Shown one piece after another: positions 44,069-53,071 of a stretch of 64,000 bases of DNA; positions within the stretch are counted from its first letter, which is position 1; the number at the start of each line of letters is the position of its first letter. The notes below the pieces were generated by a model that had not been told where the DNA came from, made no database searches, and saw only the letters and a program-made list of their open reading frames with translations. Both the position numbers and the translations under genes were made by a program. This stretch comes from Phenylobacterium sp. (GTDB taxonomy: Bacteria > Pseudomonadota > Alphaproteobacteria > Caulobacterales > Caulobacteraceae), in the NCBI GenBank assembly GCA_004799545.1, contig SSMU01000015.1, positions 1 through 64,000 of the forward strand, read 5' to 3'.

Positions 44069-44449
44069 ATGTTCTCGCACATCATGATCGGGACCAACGA
44101 CCTGGAGCGGTCGAAGAGCTTCTACGACTCCCTACTGGGGGCGCTCGGCGTCGGCCCGGGCTTCGTCGACCGGCACCGCATCTTCTACATGACGCCGACC
44201 GGGGTGTTCTCCGTCTCCCTGCCGATCGACGGCGAGCCCGCCACCGTGGCCAACGGCGGCACCATCGGCTTCGCCTGCGCTTCGTCGGACCAGGCCGACG
44301 CCTGGCATGCCGCGGGGCTCAGCGCCGGGGGCACCAGCATCGAGGATCCGCCGGGCGTGCGCGAAGGCCCCACCGGCAAGCTCTACCTCGCCTACCTGCG
44401 CGATCCCGACGGCAACAAGCTCTGCGGCCTGCACCGCATGGCCTCTTAG
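44069..44449 (+). CDS. VOC (glyoxalase/bleomycin-resistance fold) family protein
   Basis: A 126-residue protein with the vicinal-oxygen-chelate fold signature IMIGTNDLERSKSFYDSLLGALG at the N-terminus and the paired YLAYLRDPDGNKLCGL near the C-terminus, giving the usual His/Glu-type metal positions. Probable lactoylglutathione-lyase-like or small-molecule-binding role; substrate unknown. Confidence 0.82.
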   Translation: MFSHIMIGTNDLERSKSFYDSLLGALGVGPGFVDRHRIFYMTPTGVFSVSLPIDGEPATVANGGTIGFACASSDQADAWHAAGLSAGGTSIEDPPGVREGPTGKLYLAYLRDPDGNKLCGLHRMAS

Positions 44450-44453
44450 CCGA

Positions 44454-45128
44454 TTAGAGGCGGATCGGGTCGTTCGGGAAGGCCAGCTGCTCGCGGGCGC
44501 GCCATTCGTCGGTGACGTAGTTGATGATCACCGAGCGGCGGGGCGTCTTGATCTTGCGCGGCTCAAAGCCGTGCCAGGTGTTGTCGGACGGCACGAAGAT
44601 GAAGGCCGTGTTCCAGGTGAAGGGCGCTCGCTCCGCCCAGGTCTCGTGGTCGGCGTAGAGGTCGGTGCCGAGATCGGCCTGCCCCTCGTCGCCCAGGTAG
44701 TAGAGCATGGTGTAGGTCTTCACGCCCAGGTCGGTGTGCGGCTGCAGCCAGAAGCCCGAGACGTCGACGGCGTATTCGACCCGCAGGTAGCAGCCCTCGA
44801 GCTTCGCCCCGGTGTTGGCGGTGATCGCCTCGATCACCCGGCGCGACTGGAAGGCCTCGGCGACCTCGCGGGCCGCCGGATAGGCGTCCAGCACCTCGCC
44901 CGCGAAATAGGACCGCTGGTCGTTGTGCAGTTCGCGCTTGCCGGAGACCCCGTGCACGTCCACCGCCGCGAACGGCAGCTGGGCCAGCGCCTTGGCCGTC
45001 TCCTCGGGAAGCACGTTGCCGACCCGCCAGTTGACGTAGGGCGTCTCGCGCCGCTCGGCGGCGGCGAAGCTCGCGAGGATCGCGTCCTCGACGCGCGTAC
45101 GGCTGGCGAGCGCCACAGCTTCAGTCAT
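44454..45128 (-). CDS. 2-oxoglutarate/Fe(II)-dependent oxygenase
   Basis: A 224-residue double-stranded beta-helix oxygenase. The iron triad is suggested by LQPHTDLG (HxD) and the distal His in SDNTWHGFEPR. The 2OG-binding Arg is in KTPRRSVIINYVTDEW. It resembles 2OG-Fe(II) hydroxylases of uncharacterised amino-acid or peptide-type substrates. The target is unknown. Confidence 0.8.
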   Translation of the reverse strand: MTEAVALASRTRVEDAILASFAAAERRETPYVNWRVGNVLPEETAKALAQLPFAAVDVHGVSGKRELHNDQRSYFAGEVLDAYPAAREVAEAFQSRRVIEAITANTGAKLEGCYLRVEYAVDVSGFWLQPHTDLGVKTYTMLYYLGDEGQADLGTDLYADHETWAERAPFTWNTAFIFVPSDNTWHGFEPRKIKTPRRSVIINYVTDEWRAREQLAFPNDPIRL

Positions 45129-45222
45129 TCACGAGGCTCCTGGAATCGGGGCGCAGCATAACACCGCCCGGCGGCGCGCCCTCGCGCCCGATATAGGCGC
45201 ATCGATAGCCTGCCGCCATGGC

Positions 45223-46044
45223 TCAGCGGTCCTGCGGCGTTTCGCGCGTCCGGACGATCACCGACTGGCAGGCGGTGGCCATCAGCTCGCCGTCCTGGGC
45301 GAACAGCGACATCGAGCCATGGCCGAACCCCCCGTGGATGCCCTGGATGTGGATGTCGCAGAGCACCCATTCGGTGGGCACGATCCGGCGGATGCGCAGG
45401 GTGTTGTCGAGGCTGTTGCCGCCGGCGTTGCGGCCAAGCGCATTGCCGATGCCCGAGGGCACGAAGTCGGCCATCACCGCCAGCAGCGAGGCGTCGATGG
45501 CGAACCGCTCGCGCGGCCGGATCCACAACAGCGAGCGGCCGTCTTCCTCAGGGCGGCCCACCCGCTCGGCGCCGTAGGCGCCCTTGGCGACCCGCACCTC
45601 GATGCGGCTGTGCAGCCCCTCCTCGTCGCCGCGCCAGTGTTCGGCGGGCTCGCAGTCCTCGGGCCGCAGCGCCTCGGGCATGGCCAGCCACTGGCGGGAG
45701 ATGTCGCTGGGCCGCGAGCCCAGCGCGGCGTTGACCGTGAAGATCTCCCGGTCGTCCACGTGGCCGATCACCCGGGCCTGGGTGTTGTGCTTGCCGACCG
45801 CGGGCGTCCAGACATCGAGGTCCACCACGCTGGGCGGGCGGGCGTAGGAGAGGTACTGCGCCGTGGCCCAGATCACCGGCCGGCCGCAGGTGCGCTCCAT
45901 CGCCCCGATCGCCGAGGCCAGGCCCACGCCGCCGAACATGAACATCGAGCCCGGCGGCCCGACGCAGACCGCGGGGGTCAGCGGCATGAACCAACGGTGC
46001 GGGTTGTGCGTGGCGCGCAGGTCGAAGAACAGCCGGTCGTCCAT
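45223..46044 (-). CDS. Acyl-CoA thioesterase family protein (double hotdog)
   Basis: A 273-residue protein with two hotdog-like halves: HNPHRWFMPLTPAVCVGPPGSMFMFGGVGLASAIGAMERTCG-type segments in the first (quoted only in part), and DFVPSGIGNALGR and HIQGIHGGFGHGSMSLFAQDGEL in the second. This matches TesB/AcotN-like thioesterases that hydrolyse acyl-CoA. Start at MDDRLFFDLRATHNP is preferred; the frame extends a dozen codons upstream without a ribosome site. Confidence 0.78.
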   Translation of the reverse strand: MDDRLFFDLRATHNPHRWFMPLTPAVCVGPPGSMFMFGGVGLASAIGAMERTCGRPVIWATAQYLSYARPPSVVDLDVWTPAVGKHNTQARVIGHVDDREIFTVNAALGSRPSDISRQWLAMPEALRPEDCEPAEHWRGDEEGLHSRIEVRVAKGAYGAERVGRPEEDGRSLLWIRPRERFAIDASLLAVMADFVPSGIGNALGRNAGGNSLDNTLRIRRIVPTEWVLCDIHIQGIHGGFGHGSMSLFAQDGELMATACQSVIVRTRETPQDR

Positions 46045-46144
46045 GGCTGGGCTGTAGGCGCTCGCGCGGCGATTTCGCAAGCGGCAACGGAGCGAACCGG
46101 CCCGGCCACGACTATATGGGGCGAAACCAGCTCAAGGACCGTTC

Positions 46145-47005
46145 ATGCCCGCCAAGACCGTCATCGCCCAGCACCCCGCCCTGCGCGACGACATCGGCGA
46201 TCTCGAGACCCGCCGGCCGCTGCCCGCCGCCGGGCTGGAACAGCTCGATCCCTTCCTGTTCCTCAACCACCACGGCCCGCAGACCTATCCGCCGAGCAAC
46301 GGCGGCCTGCCGTTCGGCCCGCACCCGCACCGCGGCTTCGAGACCGTGACCTTCATCCTCGATGGCGAGCTCGCCCATCGCGATTCCGCCGGCCACGAGA
46401 GCGTCATCAAGAAGGGCGGCGTGCAGTGGATGACCGCCGGCTCCGGCCTGGTCCACGCCGAGGTCTCGCCCGAGGACTTCCTGCGCGACGGCGGCCCGCT
46501 GGAGATCCTGCAGCTCTGGGTCAACCTGCCTGGCCGCCTGAAGATGACCCGTCCCCGTTACACAGGCGTCCAGGAATCCCAGATCCCGGCCCTCACCTGC
46601 GACGACGGCCGGGTCACTGTCCACCTGATCGCCGGCAGCTGGGGCGGCCGCAGCGGCCCGGTCCCGACGCTCACCGGCGTCTTCATGAGCACGCTCGACT
46701 TCAAGAAGGGCGGCAAGGCCGGCTTCGGCTCGCTCGCCGGCCGCCAGGTCTTCCTCTACCCGGTCCGCGGCAAGGTGAAGGTGGCGGGCGCCGCCGTCGC
46801 CGCCGAGAGCCTGGTCGAGCTCGACCTCGCCGGTGACACCCTGGAGATCGAGGCCCAGTCCGACGCCCTGGTGGTGTTCGGCCACGCCGAGCCGATCGGC
46901 GAGCCGGTGGTCGCCCACGGCCCCTTCGTCATGAACACCCGCCAGCAGATCCTCGACGCCATCGGCGACTACCAGGCCGGGCTGTTCGACCATGTGCGCG
47001 CCTAG
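46145..47005 (+). CDS. Pirin family protein
   Basis: A 286-residue bicupin. The Fe-binding residues of the N-terminal cupin are in PFGPHPHRGFETVTFILDGE, and the next metal His is in GSGLVHAEVSPE, matching pirin. The role may be a redox-sensing cofactor or quercetin dioxygenase-like; established activity varies. The stop overlaps the convergent enoyl-CoA hydratase by 4 bp. Confidence 0.88.
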   Translation: MPAKTVIAQHPALRDDIGDLETRRPLPAAGLEQLDPFLFLNHHGPQTYPPSNGGLPFGPHPHRGFETVTFILDGELAHRDSAGHESVIKKGGVQWMTAGSGLVHAEVSPEDFLRDGGPLEILQLWVNLPGRLKMTRPRYTGVQESQIPALTCDDGRVTVHLIAGSWGGRSGPVPTLTGVFMSTLDFKKGGKAGFGSLAGRQVFLYPVRGKVKVAGAAVAAESLVELDLAGDTLEIEAQSDALVVFGHAEPIGEPVVAHGPFVMNTRQQILDAIGDYQAGLFDHVRA

Positions 47006-47754
47006 GAGCGGGTGAACACCGGGTCCTTGCGGGCGCGGAAGGCGGCGACGGCGGCCTTGTGGTCGTTGGACTTCCTGAGCACCCGCAGCTCGGCGCCCAG
47101 CATTCGGTTGGCGTCCTCCGGCGAAAGGTCCACCGCGCGGCCCGCCGTGCGCTTGGTGGCCTCGACGGAGAGCGGCGCGCGGCTGCCGATCCGCTCGGCG
47201 AGCGTGACGGCGGCGGCAGGCAACTCGTCCGGCGCGAAGAGGCCGGTCGTCAGGCCGTAGCGTTCCGCCGTCTCGGCGTCGTGCGGCAAGCCGGTAAGCA
47301 GCATTGCCTTGGCGCGGGAGACCCCGATCAGCCGCGGCAGCCGATAGGTCGAGGCCATCAGCCCGACGTTGACGCCGGCGCAGACGAACTTCGCCTCGGT
47401 GGAGGCGATGCGGATGTCGCAGCAGCAAGCCAGCTCGAAGCCGCCGCCGACGCACCAGCCGTTCACCGCCGCGATCACCGGCACACGGCTCGCCTCCAGC
47501 CGGTCAAGCAGCCGCCCGAAGCCGGCCAGGTCCTCGCCCTGCGGCGAGACGTCCTTCAGGTCGTCGCCCGCGCAGAAGGCTCGGCCCTTCCCCGTCACGA
47601 TCAGGCACCGAAGGCTGTCGTCCGCCTCCACCCGGTCGAGCGCCGCCATGAAGGTCGCCCGCATGGCGACCCCCAAGGGGTTCATCGGCGGATTGTCGAT
47701 GGTCAGCCGGACGACGCCGTCCGCCACCGGCTCCACATGCACCTCGCCGCTCAA
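47002..47754 (-). CDS. Enoyl-CoA hydratase
   Basis: A 250-residue crotonase-fold protein. Oxyanion-hole segments GRAFCAGDDLKDVS and NGWCVGGGFELACCCDIRIAS are present, with a C-terminal region VLRKSNDHKAAVAAFRARKDP. It overlaps the CoA-transferase gene by 4 bp and so forms an operon with it, suggesting CoA-activated degradation of a carboxylic acid (inference). Confidence 0.9.
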   Translation of the reverse strand: MSGEVHVEPVADGVVRLTIDNPPMNPLGVAMRATFMAALDRVEADDSLRCLIVTGKGRAFCAGDDLKDVSPQGEDLAGFGRLLDRLEASRVPVIAAVNGWCVGGGFELACCCDIRIASTEAKFVCAGVNVGLMASTYRLPRLIGVSRAKAMLLTGLPHDAETAERYGLTTGLFAPDELPAAAVTLAERIGSRAPLSVEATKRTAGRAVDLSPEDANRMLGAELRVLRKSNDHKAAVAAFRARKDPVFTRS

Positions 47755-48938
47755 CCGGACACCTCCATCTTGCGTTCGCTGGCCGCCGCGCCGGAGGCGA
47801 TCAGCGCCTCGATCTCGGCCTCGCCGAAGCCGGCCTCGGCCAGCACCTCGCGGGTGTGTTCCCCCACCTCGGCCGGCCCGCGGCTGAGCGCCACCGGCGT
47901 CTCGTGCAGCTTGATCGGGGTGCGCACGAATCGGCGGCCCTCCACCTCGGCCAGCAGGCCGCGGGCCTTCACCTGCGGATCGTCCCAGGCCTGGGCGATG
48001 GTGTTCAGCGGCCCGGCCGGCACGCCCTTGGCCTCCAGCTTCGCCGTCCAGCCCGCGGTGGTGTCGCCGCCGAGGATCGCCTCCAGCCTGGCCTGCAGGG
48101 CGTCGCGGTTGCGGACCCGCAGGTTCGGCCGCTCGAACCCGGCCTCGCTCGCCAGCGCGGGCTCGCCCAGTGCCTCGCAGAACCTGACCCAGAGCCGCTG
48201 GTTGTTGACGCCGACCACCATGTGCCCGTCGGCGGTCTTCAGCGCCTCGTAGGGCGCGGCCAGCCGGTGCCGCGTGCCCTGGCGCTTGGCCACCTCGCCC
48301 GTGGTCAGGTAGAGGCCGGTCTCCCAGACCGTGTAGGCCAGCGCGCTCTCCAGCAGCGAGGTCTCCACGTGCTGGCCCTCGCCCGTGGCGTCGCGATGCC
48401 TGAGCGCCGCCAGCACGCCCAGCGCTGCGAACACCCCGGCGTTGAGATCCGACAGCGGCACGCCCGCCGCCACCGGCGCCTCGCTGCCCTGCTCGCCGGT
48501 GAAGCTCATGATGCCGCTCATCGCCTGGGCGATCAGGTCGAAGCCGCCGCGGTCGCGGTAGGGCCCGTCGAGGCCGAAGCCGGACACCGAGGCGTAGACG
48601 ATCCGCGGATTGACCGCCTTCAGCGCCGCATAGCCGAGGCCCATCCGGTCCAGCGACCCGGGCCGATAGTTCTCGACGAACACGTCGGCGGTCTCGGCCA
48701 GCTTGCGCACCACCGCGGCCCCCGCCTCGGTGGTCAGGTCCAGAGCGATCGCGCGCTTGTTGCGGTTGACGAAGTCGAAGGCGCGGAACGCCGCGCCCGG
48801 ATGGCCGCGCGTGGTCTCCCCGGCCGGCGGCTCGATCTTGACCACGTCGGCGCCCAGGTCGGCCAGCAGCAGGGAACAGTAGGCGCCGGCGATCACATGG
48901 GTGCAGTCGAGCACCTTCAGGCCGGCCAACGCACCCAT
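47751..48938 (-). CDS. CaiB/BaiF (family III) CoA-transferase
   Basis: A 395-residue family III CoA-transferase. It begins LAGLKVLDCTHVIAGAYC, then LADLGADVVKIEPPAGET. The catalytic Asp is likely in VPLSDLNAGVFAALGVLAAL. It resembles formyl-CoA/succinyl-CoA:acid transferases. Its ATG overlaps the stop of the upstream NIPSNAP-like gene by one base (TGATG) and it overlaps the hydratase by 4 bp. Confidence 0.91.
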   Translation of the reverse strand: MGALAGLKVLDCTHVIAGAYCSLLLADLGADVVKIEPPAGETTRGHPGAAFRAFDFVNRNKRAIALDLTTEAGAAVVRKLAETADVFVENYRPGSLDRMGLGYAALKAVNPRIVYASVSGFGLDGPYRDRGGFDLIAQAMSGIMSFTGEQGSEAPVAAGVPLSDLNAGVFAALGVLAALRHRDATGEGQHVETSLLESALAYTVWETGLYLTTGEVAKRQGTRHRLAAPYEALKTADGHMVVGVNNQRLWVRFCEALGEPALASEAGFERPNLRVRNRDALQARLEAILGGDTTAGWTAKLEAKGVPAGPLNTIAQAWDDPQVKARGLLAEVEGRRFVRTPIKLHETPVALSRGPAEVGEHTREVLAEAGFGEAEIEALIASGAAASERKMEVSG

Positions 48939-49528
48939 CAGCCCTTGCCCGGCGGCGGCAGCAGCACGCAGGCCCGCGCCAGCGACACCCGCGTCAGCTC
49001 GCGCCGCTTCATGAACGACTTCATCGCCTCGCTCGTCGGATCGCGGCTCTTCTGCCATTCGGCCAGGTCGGCGTAGCGGGTCATCAGCAACAGCCGCCGC
49101 GCCCCGGCGGAGGTTTCGGTGGCCCCGGGCTCGACCGCGAACAGGCCATAGATCTTCGCCGCGAACCGCGTCTCGAAGTCGATCCAGGCGGCGCCGGAGA
49201 GCCGCACGAACTCGTCGAACGCGCCGCCGTCGATGGTGAACCAGTTGTGGACATAGACGCCGCCCGGTTCGGGCCGCGCGTCCTCGTGTGGCCGCAGGGT
49301 CGGCGACATGCGCCGCCACTCCGCCGCCGCGACGCCGGAGCCCTTCAGCACCGCGTCCGAGGTCGCCCGCTCGTCGGTCAGCACCAGGGCCTCGTCGGAG
49401 GCGTAGCCCAACAGCGGCGCGAACACCCCCAGCACGCCCACCCCGCCGCCACCGTAGACCTGGTCGGCCAGCGTCCGCTGGGCGTTCCGCTCCCGGCCGA
49501 CTCGCAGCTCGTAATAGTTATAAATCAA
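48938..49528 (-). CDS. NIPSNAP-like (dimeric alpha/beta barrel) protein
   Basis: A 196-residue protein with an N-terminal MIYNYYELRVGRERNAQ that matches the NIPSNAP/ferredoxin-like barrel, followed by a repeated barrel-like segment (VYVHNWFTIDGGAFDEF). Family members bind or process small ligands; the function is not established. It starts the CoA-transferase/hydratase operon, coupled by stop-start overlap. Confidence 0.65.
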   Translation of the reverse strand: MIYNYYELRVGRERNAQRTLADQVYGGGGVGVLGVFAPLLGYASDEALVLTDERATSDAVLKGSGVAAAEWRRMSPTLRPHEDARPEPGGVYVHNWFTIDGGAFDEFVRLSGAAWIDFETRFAAKIYGLFAVEPGATETSAGARRLLLMTRYADLAEWQKSRDPTSEAMKSFMKRRELTRVSLARACVLLPPPGKG

Positions 49529-49538
49529 ACGACTGACC

Positions 49539-50309
49539 TCAGAAGTTCGCGCGCCGGCTGATCGCGCCGTCGACCACCATATTGATCCCCGTGGTGAACC
49601 CCGAGCGCGGGCTGGCCAGGAAGACCGTCGCCGCCGCGATCTCCTCCGGCGTGGCCATCCGGCCGGTCGGGTTGCGCTTGATCATGGTCTCGAAGAAGCC
49701 CGGCATATTGGCCTTCACATTGCCCCAGACGCCGCCCTCGAAGAACACTGTCCCGGGCGAGACCACGTTGCAGCGGATCTTCTTCGCGGCGTTCTCGCGC
49801 GCCACGCCCTTGGCGAAGTGGATCTGCGCCGCCTTCATGGCCCCGTAGGAGTTCGGGTTGTCGGCCTCAGCCGCGGAAATCGAGGAGGTGATCACGAAGG
49901 CCGCATCGCCTTTGGCGTCGGCGGCCTTCTCCAGATACGGCTTGGCGGCCTCGAAGCTGCGCACTGCGCCCATGATGTCGATCTCGAACATCGCCTTCCA
50001 GGCGTCCTCGGCGTTGCCCTGCACCAGGGCCGAGGCGTTGGAGACCAGCACGTCGATCCCACCCAGCTTCTCGGCCGCGGCCTCGATGAAGGCCTTCAGC
50101 CCCGGCCCGTCGGCGATGTCGACCGCCCTGCCGAAAGCGCGGACGCCCTTGGCCTCCAGGGCCTTCACCGCCTCGGCCACCTGGTCGGCGTTGCGCGCGC
50201 AGATGGCGACATTGGCCCCCTCGTCGGCGAACAGTTCGGCGATCGAGCGGCCGATGCCACGCGAGCCGCCGGTGATCACCGCCGTCTTGCCCTTGAGCTG
50301 CAGGTCCAT
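49539..50309 (-). CDS. Short-chain dehydrogenase/reductase
   Basis: A 256-residue SDR. The NAD(P)-binding TGGSRGIGRSIAELF is near the N-terminus, the conserved VSNASALVQ stands for NNAG, and catalytic Ser/Tyr/Lys lie in TSSISAAEADNPNSYGAMKAA. The C-terminus is typical, with SGFTTGINMVVDGAISRR. Substrate unknown. It is divergent from the lipoprotein beta-propeller gene and 10 bp from the NIPSNAP gene, so it could lead that operon. Confidence 0.9.
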   Translation of the reverse strand: MDLQLKGKTAVITGGSRGIGRSIAELFADEGANVAICARNADQVAEAVKALEAKGVRAFGRAVDIADGPGLKAFIEAAAEKLGGIDVLVSNASALVQGNAEDAWKAMFEIDIMGAVRSFEAAKPYLEKAADAKGDAAFVITSSISAAEADNPNSYGAMKAAQIHFAKGVARENAAKKIRCNVVSPGTVFFEGGVWGNVKANMPGFFETMIKRNPTGRMATPEEIAAATVFLASPRSGFTTGINMVVDGAISRRANF

Positions 50310-50491
50310 CGGCTCTCCCTCCCTTGGTTTTTCGTTGTCTCCCGCCAGTCTCCCTGGCGCCGGCGGCGGCGAGAACCTGCACCAGCCCGCCGCCGACCGC
50401 CACCGCGAAACGCGGCCGAAATATCGCGGCGCGATGATCGTTGCGGCGCAGCCCGATCTTGGGGATACAAGGACACGGACCGGGGGTTGCG

Positions 50492-51481
50492 ATGGCCGGA
50501 GTCTACAGCCGTACCCTCTGCGCGATCGCCGCGATCCTGGCGACGGGAATCGCCGGCTGCGCTCCGCCCCCCGCCGCCCCGCACACCATCTGGGTCTCCG
50601 ACGAGCAGGCCAATGTGGTCCATGTGATCGACGGGGCGACGCTTACCGAGCAGGCGCGCTTGCCGGTCGGCCACCGCCCGCGCGGCCTGGCCCTGTCGCC
50701 GGATGGCAAGACCCTCTACGTGGCGGTGAGCAACGAGGACCGGATCGCCGAGATCGACGTCAAGACCCGCACCATCCGCGGCTACCTCGCCGCGGGTCCA
50801 GATCCGGAGCGGTTCGCGGTCAGTCCGGACGGCAAGACCCTCTACATCGCCAACGAGGACGACGGCCTGGCCTCGGCCCTCGACATCGCATCCAACCGGC
50901 TGGTGCGCCAGACCACCGTCGGGCCGGAGCCCGAGGGCATGGCGGTGAGCCCGGACGGCAAGCTGGTGATCTGCACATCCGAAGGTGCGAGCCTGGTCCA
51001 CTTCATCGACGCCGCGACCGGCCAGCTGCAGACGAGCCTGCTGGTCGGCGCCAGGCCCCGCGACGCCCGGTTCACCCCCGACGGGTCGCGGCTGTGGGTC
51101 ACCTCGGAAACCCGCGCGACGGTGGCGGTGTTCGATCCGGCCAGCCGCAAGATCCTGGCCACCATCGACCTGCAGAAATCCAGCCCGCCGCCCGCCGTCC
51201 AGGCCGTGAGCCTGGTGATGACCCGGGCCGCGGACAAGGTCTATGTCGCCGCCGGCCGCGGCGACCACGCCGCAGAGATCGACGCGAAGACATTGAAGGT
51301 CACCCGCTGGTTCGCCACCGGCCAGCGCACCTGGGGCGTTGCGCTCTCGCCCGACGAGACCCGGCTCTATGGCGCCAGCGGCCTCTCCAGCGACCTCGCG
51401 GTCATCGACCTGAAGAGCGGGCATACCGTCAAGACGCTGAAGCTGGGCGGCCGCCCCTGGGGCGTGATCACCACCCCATGA
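50492..51481 (+). CDS. YVTN/PQQ-associated beta-propeller lipoprotein
   Basis: A 329-residue periplasmic lipoprotein (lipobox IAGC, Cys at about residue 21). Seven or so repeats have the form SPDGKTLYVA/IDxxT (LALSPDGKTLYVAVSNEDRI, FAVSPDGKTLYIANEDD, MAVSPDGKLVICTSE). The sequence VGHRPRGLALSPDG and a C-terminal GGRPWGV match the propeller that travels with PQQ-dependent alcohol oxidation. No PQQ dehydrogenase is visible in the window. Start at MAGVYSRTL fits a lipoprotein signal. Confidence 0.82.
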   Translation: MAGVYSRTLCAIAAILATGIAGCAPPPAAPHTIWVSDEQANVVHVIDGATLTEQARLPVGHRPRGLALSPDGKTLYVAVSNEDRIAEIDVKTRTIRGYLAAGPDPERFAVSPDGKTLYIANEDDGLASALDIASNRLVRQTTVGPEPEGMAVSPDGKLVICTSEGASLVHFIDAATGQLQTSLLVGARPRDARFTPDGSRLWVTSETRATVAVFDPASRKILATIDLQKSSPPPAVQAVSLVMTRAADKVYVAAGRGDHAAEIDAKTLKVTRWFATGQRTWGVALSPDETRLYGASGLSSDLAVIDLKSGHTVKTLKLGGRPWGVITTP

Positions 51482-51549
51482 CGCGCCTGGCGCTCGTCCT
51501 GCTCGCCGCCTACCACGTCCCGACCGTCGCCGATCCGACGGCAGGATAG
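51478..51549 (+). pseudogene. Truncated start of a secreted-protein gene (signal-peptide remnant)
   Basis: A 23-codon frame, MTRLALVLLAAYHVPTVADP followed by TAG, overlaps the propeller stop by the classic ATGA. It has the charge and hydrophobic profile of a signal peptide with nothing after it. In PQQ-linked clusters the propeller is normally followed by further exported genes, so this looks like the surviving 5' end of a deleted neighbour (inference). Confidence 0.5.
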
Positions 51550-51591
51550 CGCGAGCTAGGTCTGGGCGGGCAGCCGCGCTATGCCGCGCCC

Positions 51592-52983
51592 ATGCAGGCC
51601 CTGGCCCAGATCGAAGCGCCTTGGCGCGATCCGGTGGACGTCCTCTCCGCCGTCGCCGAGACGCCGTGGGCGATCGGCTTCCTGTCCGGGGGCGAGGGCG
51701 CGCGCTGGTCCTATGTGGCGGCCGAGCCGGACGCCGTCCTGACCATCGCGCCGGCCGACCGGACCGACGCCTTCGAAGCCCTGGCGGCCTTCGCCGGCCC
51801 CGTGGCCTGCGCCGATCCTGACGGGCCGCCGTTCCAGGGTGGCGTGGCCGGGCTCGCCGCCTATGAGCTCGGCGACCGGGTGGAGCGGCTGGGCCTCGCC
51901 CGCCTCGACGACTGGCCCGACCTCGCCTGCGGCCGCTACCCCGCTCTGCTCGCCTTCGACCACCCGGGCCGCCGGCTGCTGGCCATCGGCCGCGGCGCCG
52001 ACGCCGCCGCAGCGGACGGCCGCGCGCGGCAGGCCCTGGCCTGGCTCGATCGGCCCGCGCCCGCACCCCGCCCTCTCCACGCCCGCCTGCAGGCCGACGA
52101 TCCGGACGCCTATGAGGCCGCGGTCGCCGAGGTCACCGCCCGCATCGCGGCGGGGGAGATCTTCCAGGCCAACATCGCCCGGCGCTGGCGCGGCCGGCTA
52201 CCGACAGAGGCCCGGCCGTTCGATCTCCTGGCGGCGCTCAGAGACAGGAGTCCCGCGCCGTTCGCCGCCTACCTGCGCCTGCCGGACCGCGCCGTAGTCT
52301 CCAACTCCCCCGAACGCTTCGTGCAGGTGCGCCGCGAGGGCCAGACGCTCGCCGTCCGCACGGAGCCGATCAAGGGCACCGCGCCGCGCGGCCGCAGCCC
52401 GGCGGAGGACGCGGCCAACGCCGCCTGGCTCTCGGCCTCCGAGAAGGACCGCGCCGAGAACCTGATGATCGTCGACCTGATGCGTAACGACCTCTCGCGG
52501 GTCTGCGCGGTGGGCCAGGTGGCCACGCCCGAGCTCTTCCGGGTCGCGAGCTTCGCCAATGTCCATCACCTGGTCTCGACGGTGACCGGGCGGCTGGCCC
52601 CAGGGATGAGCGCGGTCGACCTGCTGCGCGCCAGCTTCCCGCCAGGCTCGATCACCGGCGCGCCCAAGGTCCAGGCCATGAAGATCATCGCCGGCCTGGA
52701 GGCGCCCCGCGGCCCGTTCTTCGGCGCCATGTTCCACCTAGGCTTCGACGGCGGGCTGGATTCCAACGTGCTGATCCGCACCGCCGCCTTCGTGCGCGAC
52801 CAGGCAGGCTGGCGGGTCGAAGCGCGGGCTGGCGCGGGCATCGTCGCCGATAGCCGTCCGAGGCTGGAACGCGAGGAAACGGAGGCCAAGATCTCGGCCC
52901 TGCAAGCCGCTTTTTCGGGCGACGCCCAAACTGGGCCGCACCCCGAAGCTCCGCCGGAACCATCCCAGCCTTTGACGGGTTAG
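51592..52983 (+). CDS. pabB: Aminodeoxychorismate synthase component I
   Basis: Converts chorismate plus ammonia (from PabA) to 4-amino-4-deoxychorismate for folate synthesis. The 463-residue protein has the chorismate-binding domain with IAAGEIFQANIARRW, RTEPIKGTAPRG (the catalytic Lys of the PabB type), ENLMIVDLMRNDLSRV, and PPGSITGAPKVQAM. The GAMFHLGFDGGLDSNVLIRT segment is slightly unusual for the family. No pabA is adjacent. Confidence 0.87.
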   Translation: MQALAQIEAPWRDPVDVLSAVAETPWAIGFLSGGEGARWSYVAAEPDAVLTIAPADRTDAFEALAAFAGPVACADPDGPPFQGGVAGLAAYELGDRVERLGLARLDDWPDLACGRYPALLAFDHPGRRLLAIGRGADAAAADGRARQALAWLDRPAPAPRPLHARLQADDPDAYEAAVAEVTARIAAGEIFQANIARRWRGRLPTEARPFDLLAALRDRSPAPFAAYLRLPDRAVVSNSPERFVQVRREGQTLAVRTEPIKGTAPRGRSPAEDAANAAWLSASEKDRAENLMIVDLMRNDLSRVCAVGQVATPELFRVASFANVHHLVSTVTGRLAPGMSAVDLLRASFPPGSITGAPKVQAMKIIAGLEAPRGPFFGAMFHLGFDGGLDSNVLIRTAAFVRDQAGWRVEARAGAGIVADSRPRLEREETEAKISALQAAFSGDAQTGPHPEAPPEPSQPLTG

Positions 52984-53071
52984 GGGCTCAGCGGGGCTGT
53001 AAGGAGTTCCCGCCGGACATCTTCGGATGCGGGCCCATGCGTCCGTGGGTCTTGGGTGGGGATCACGCGAC

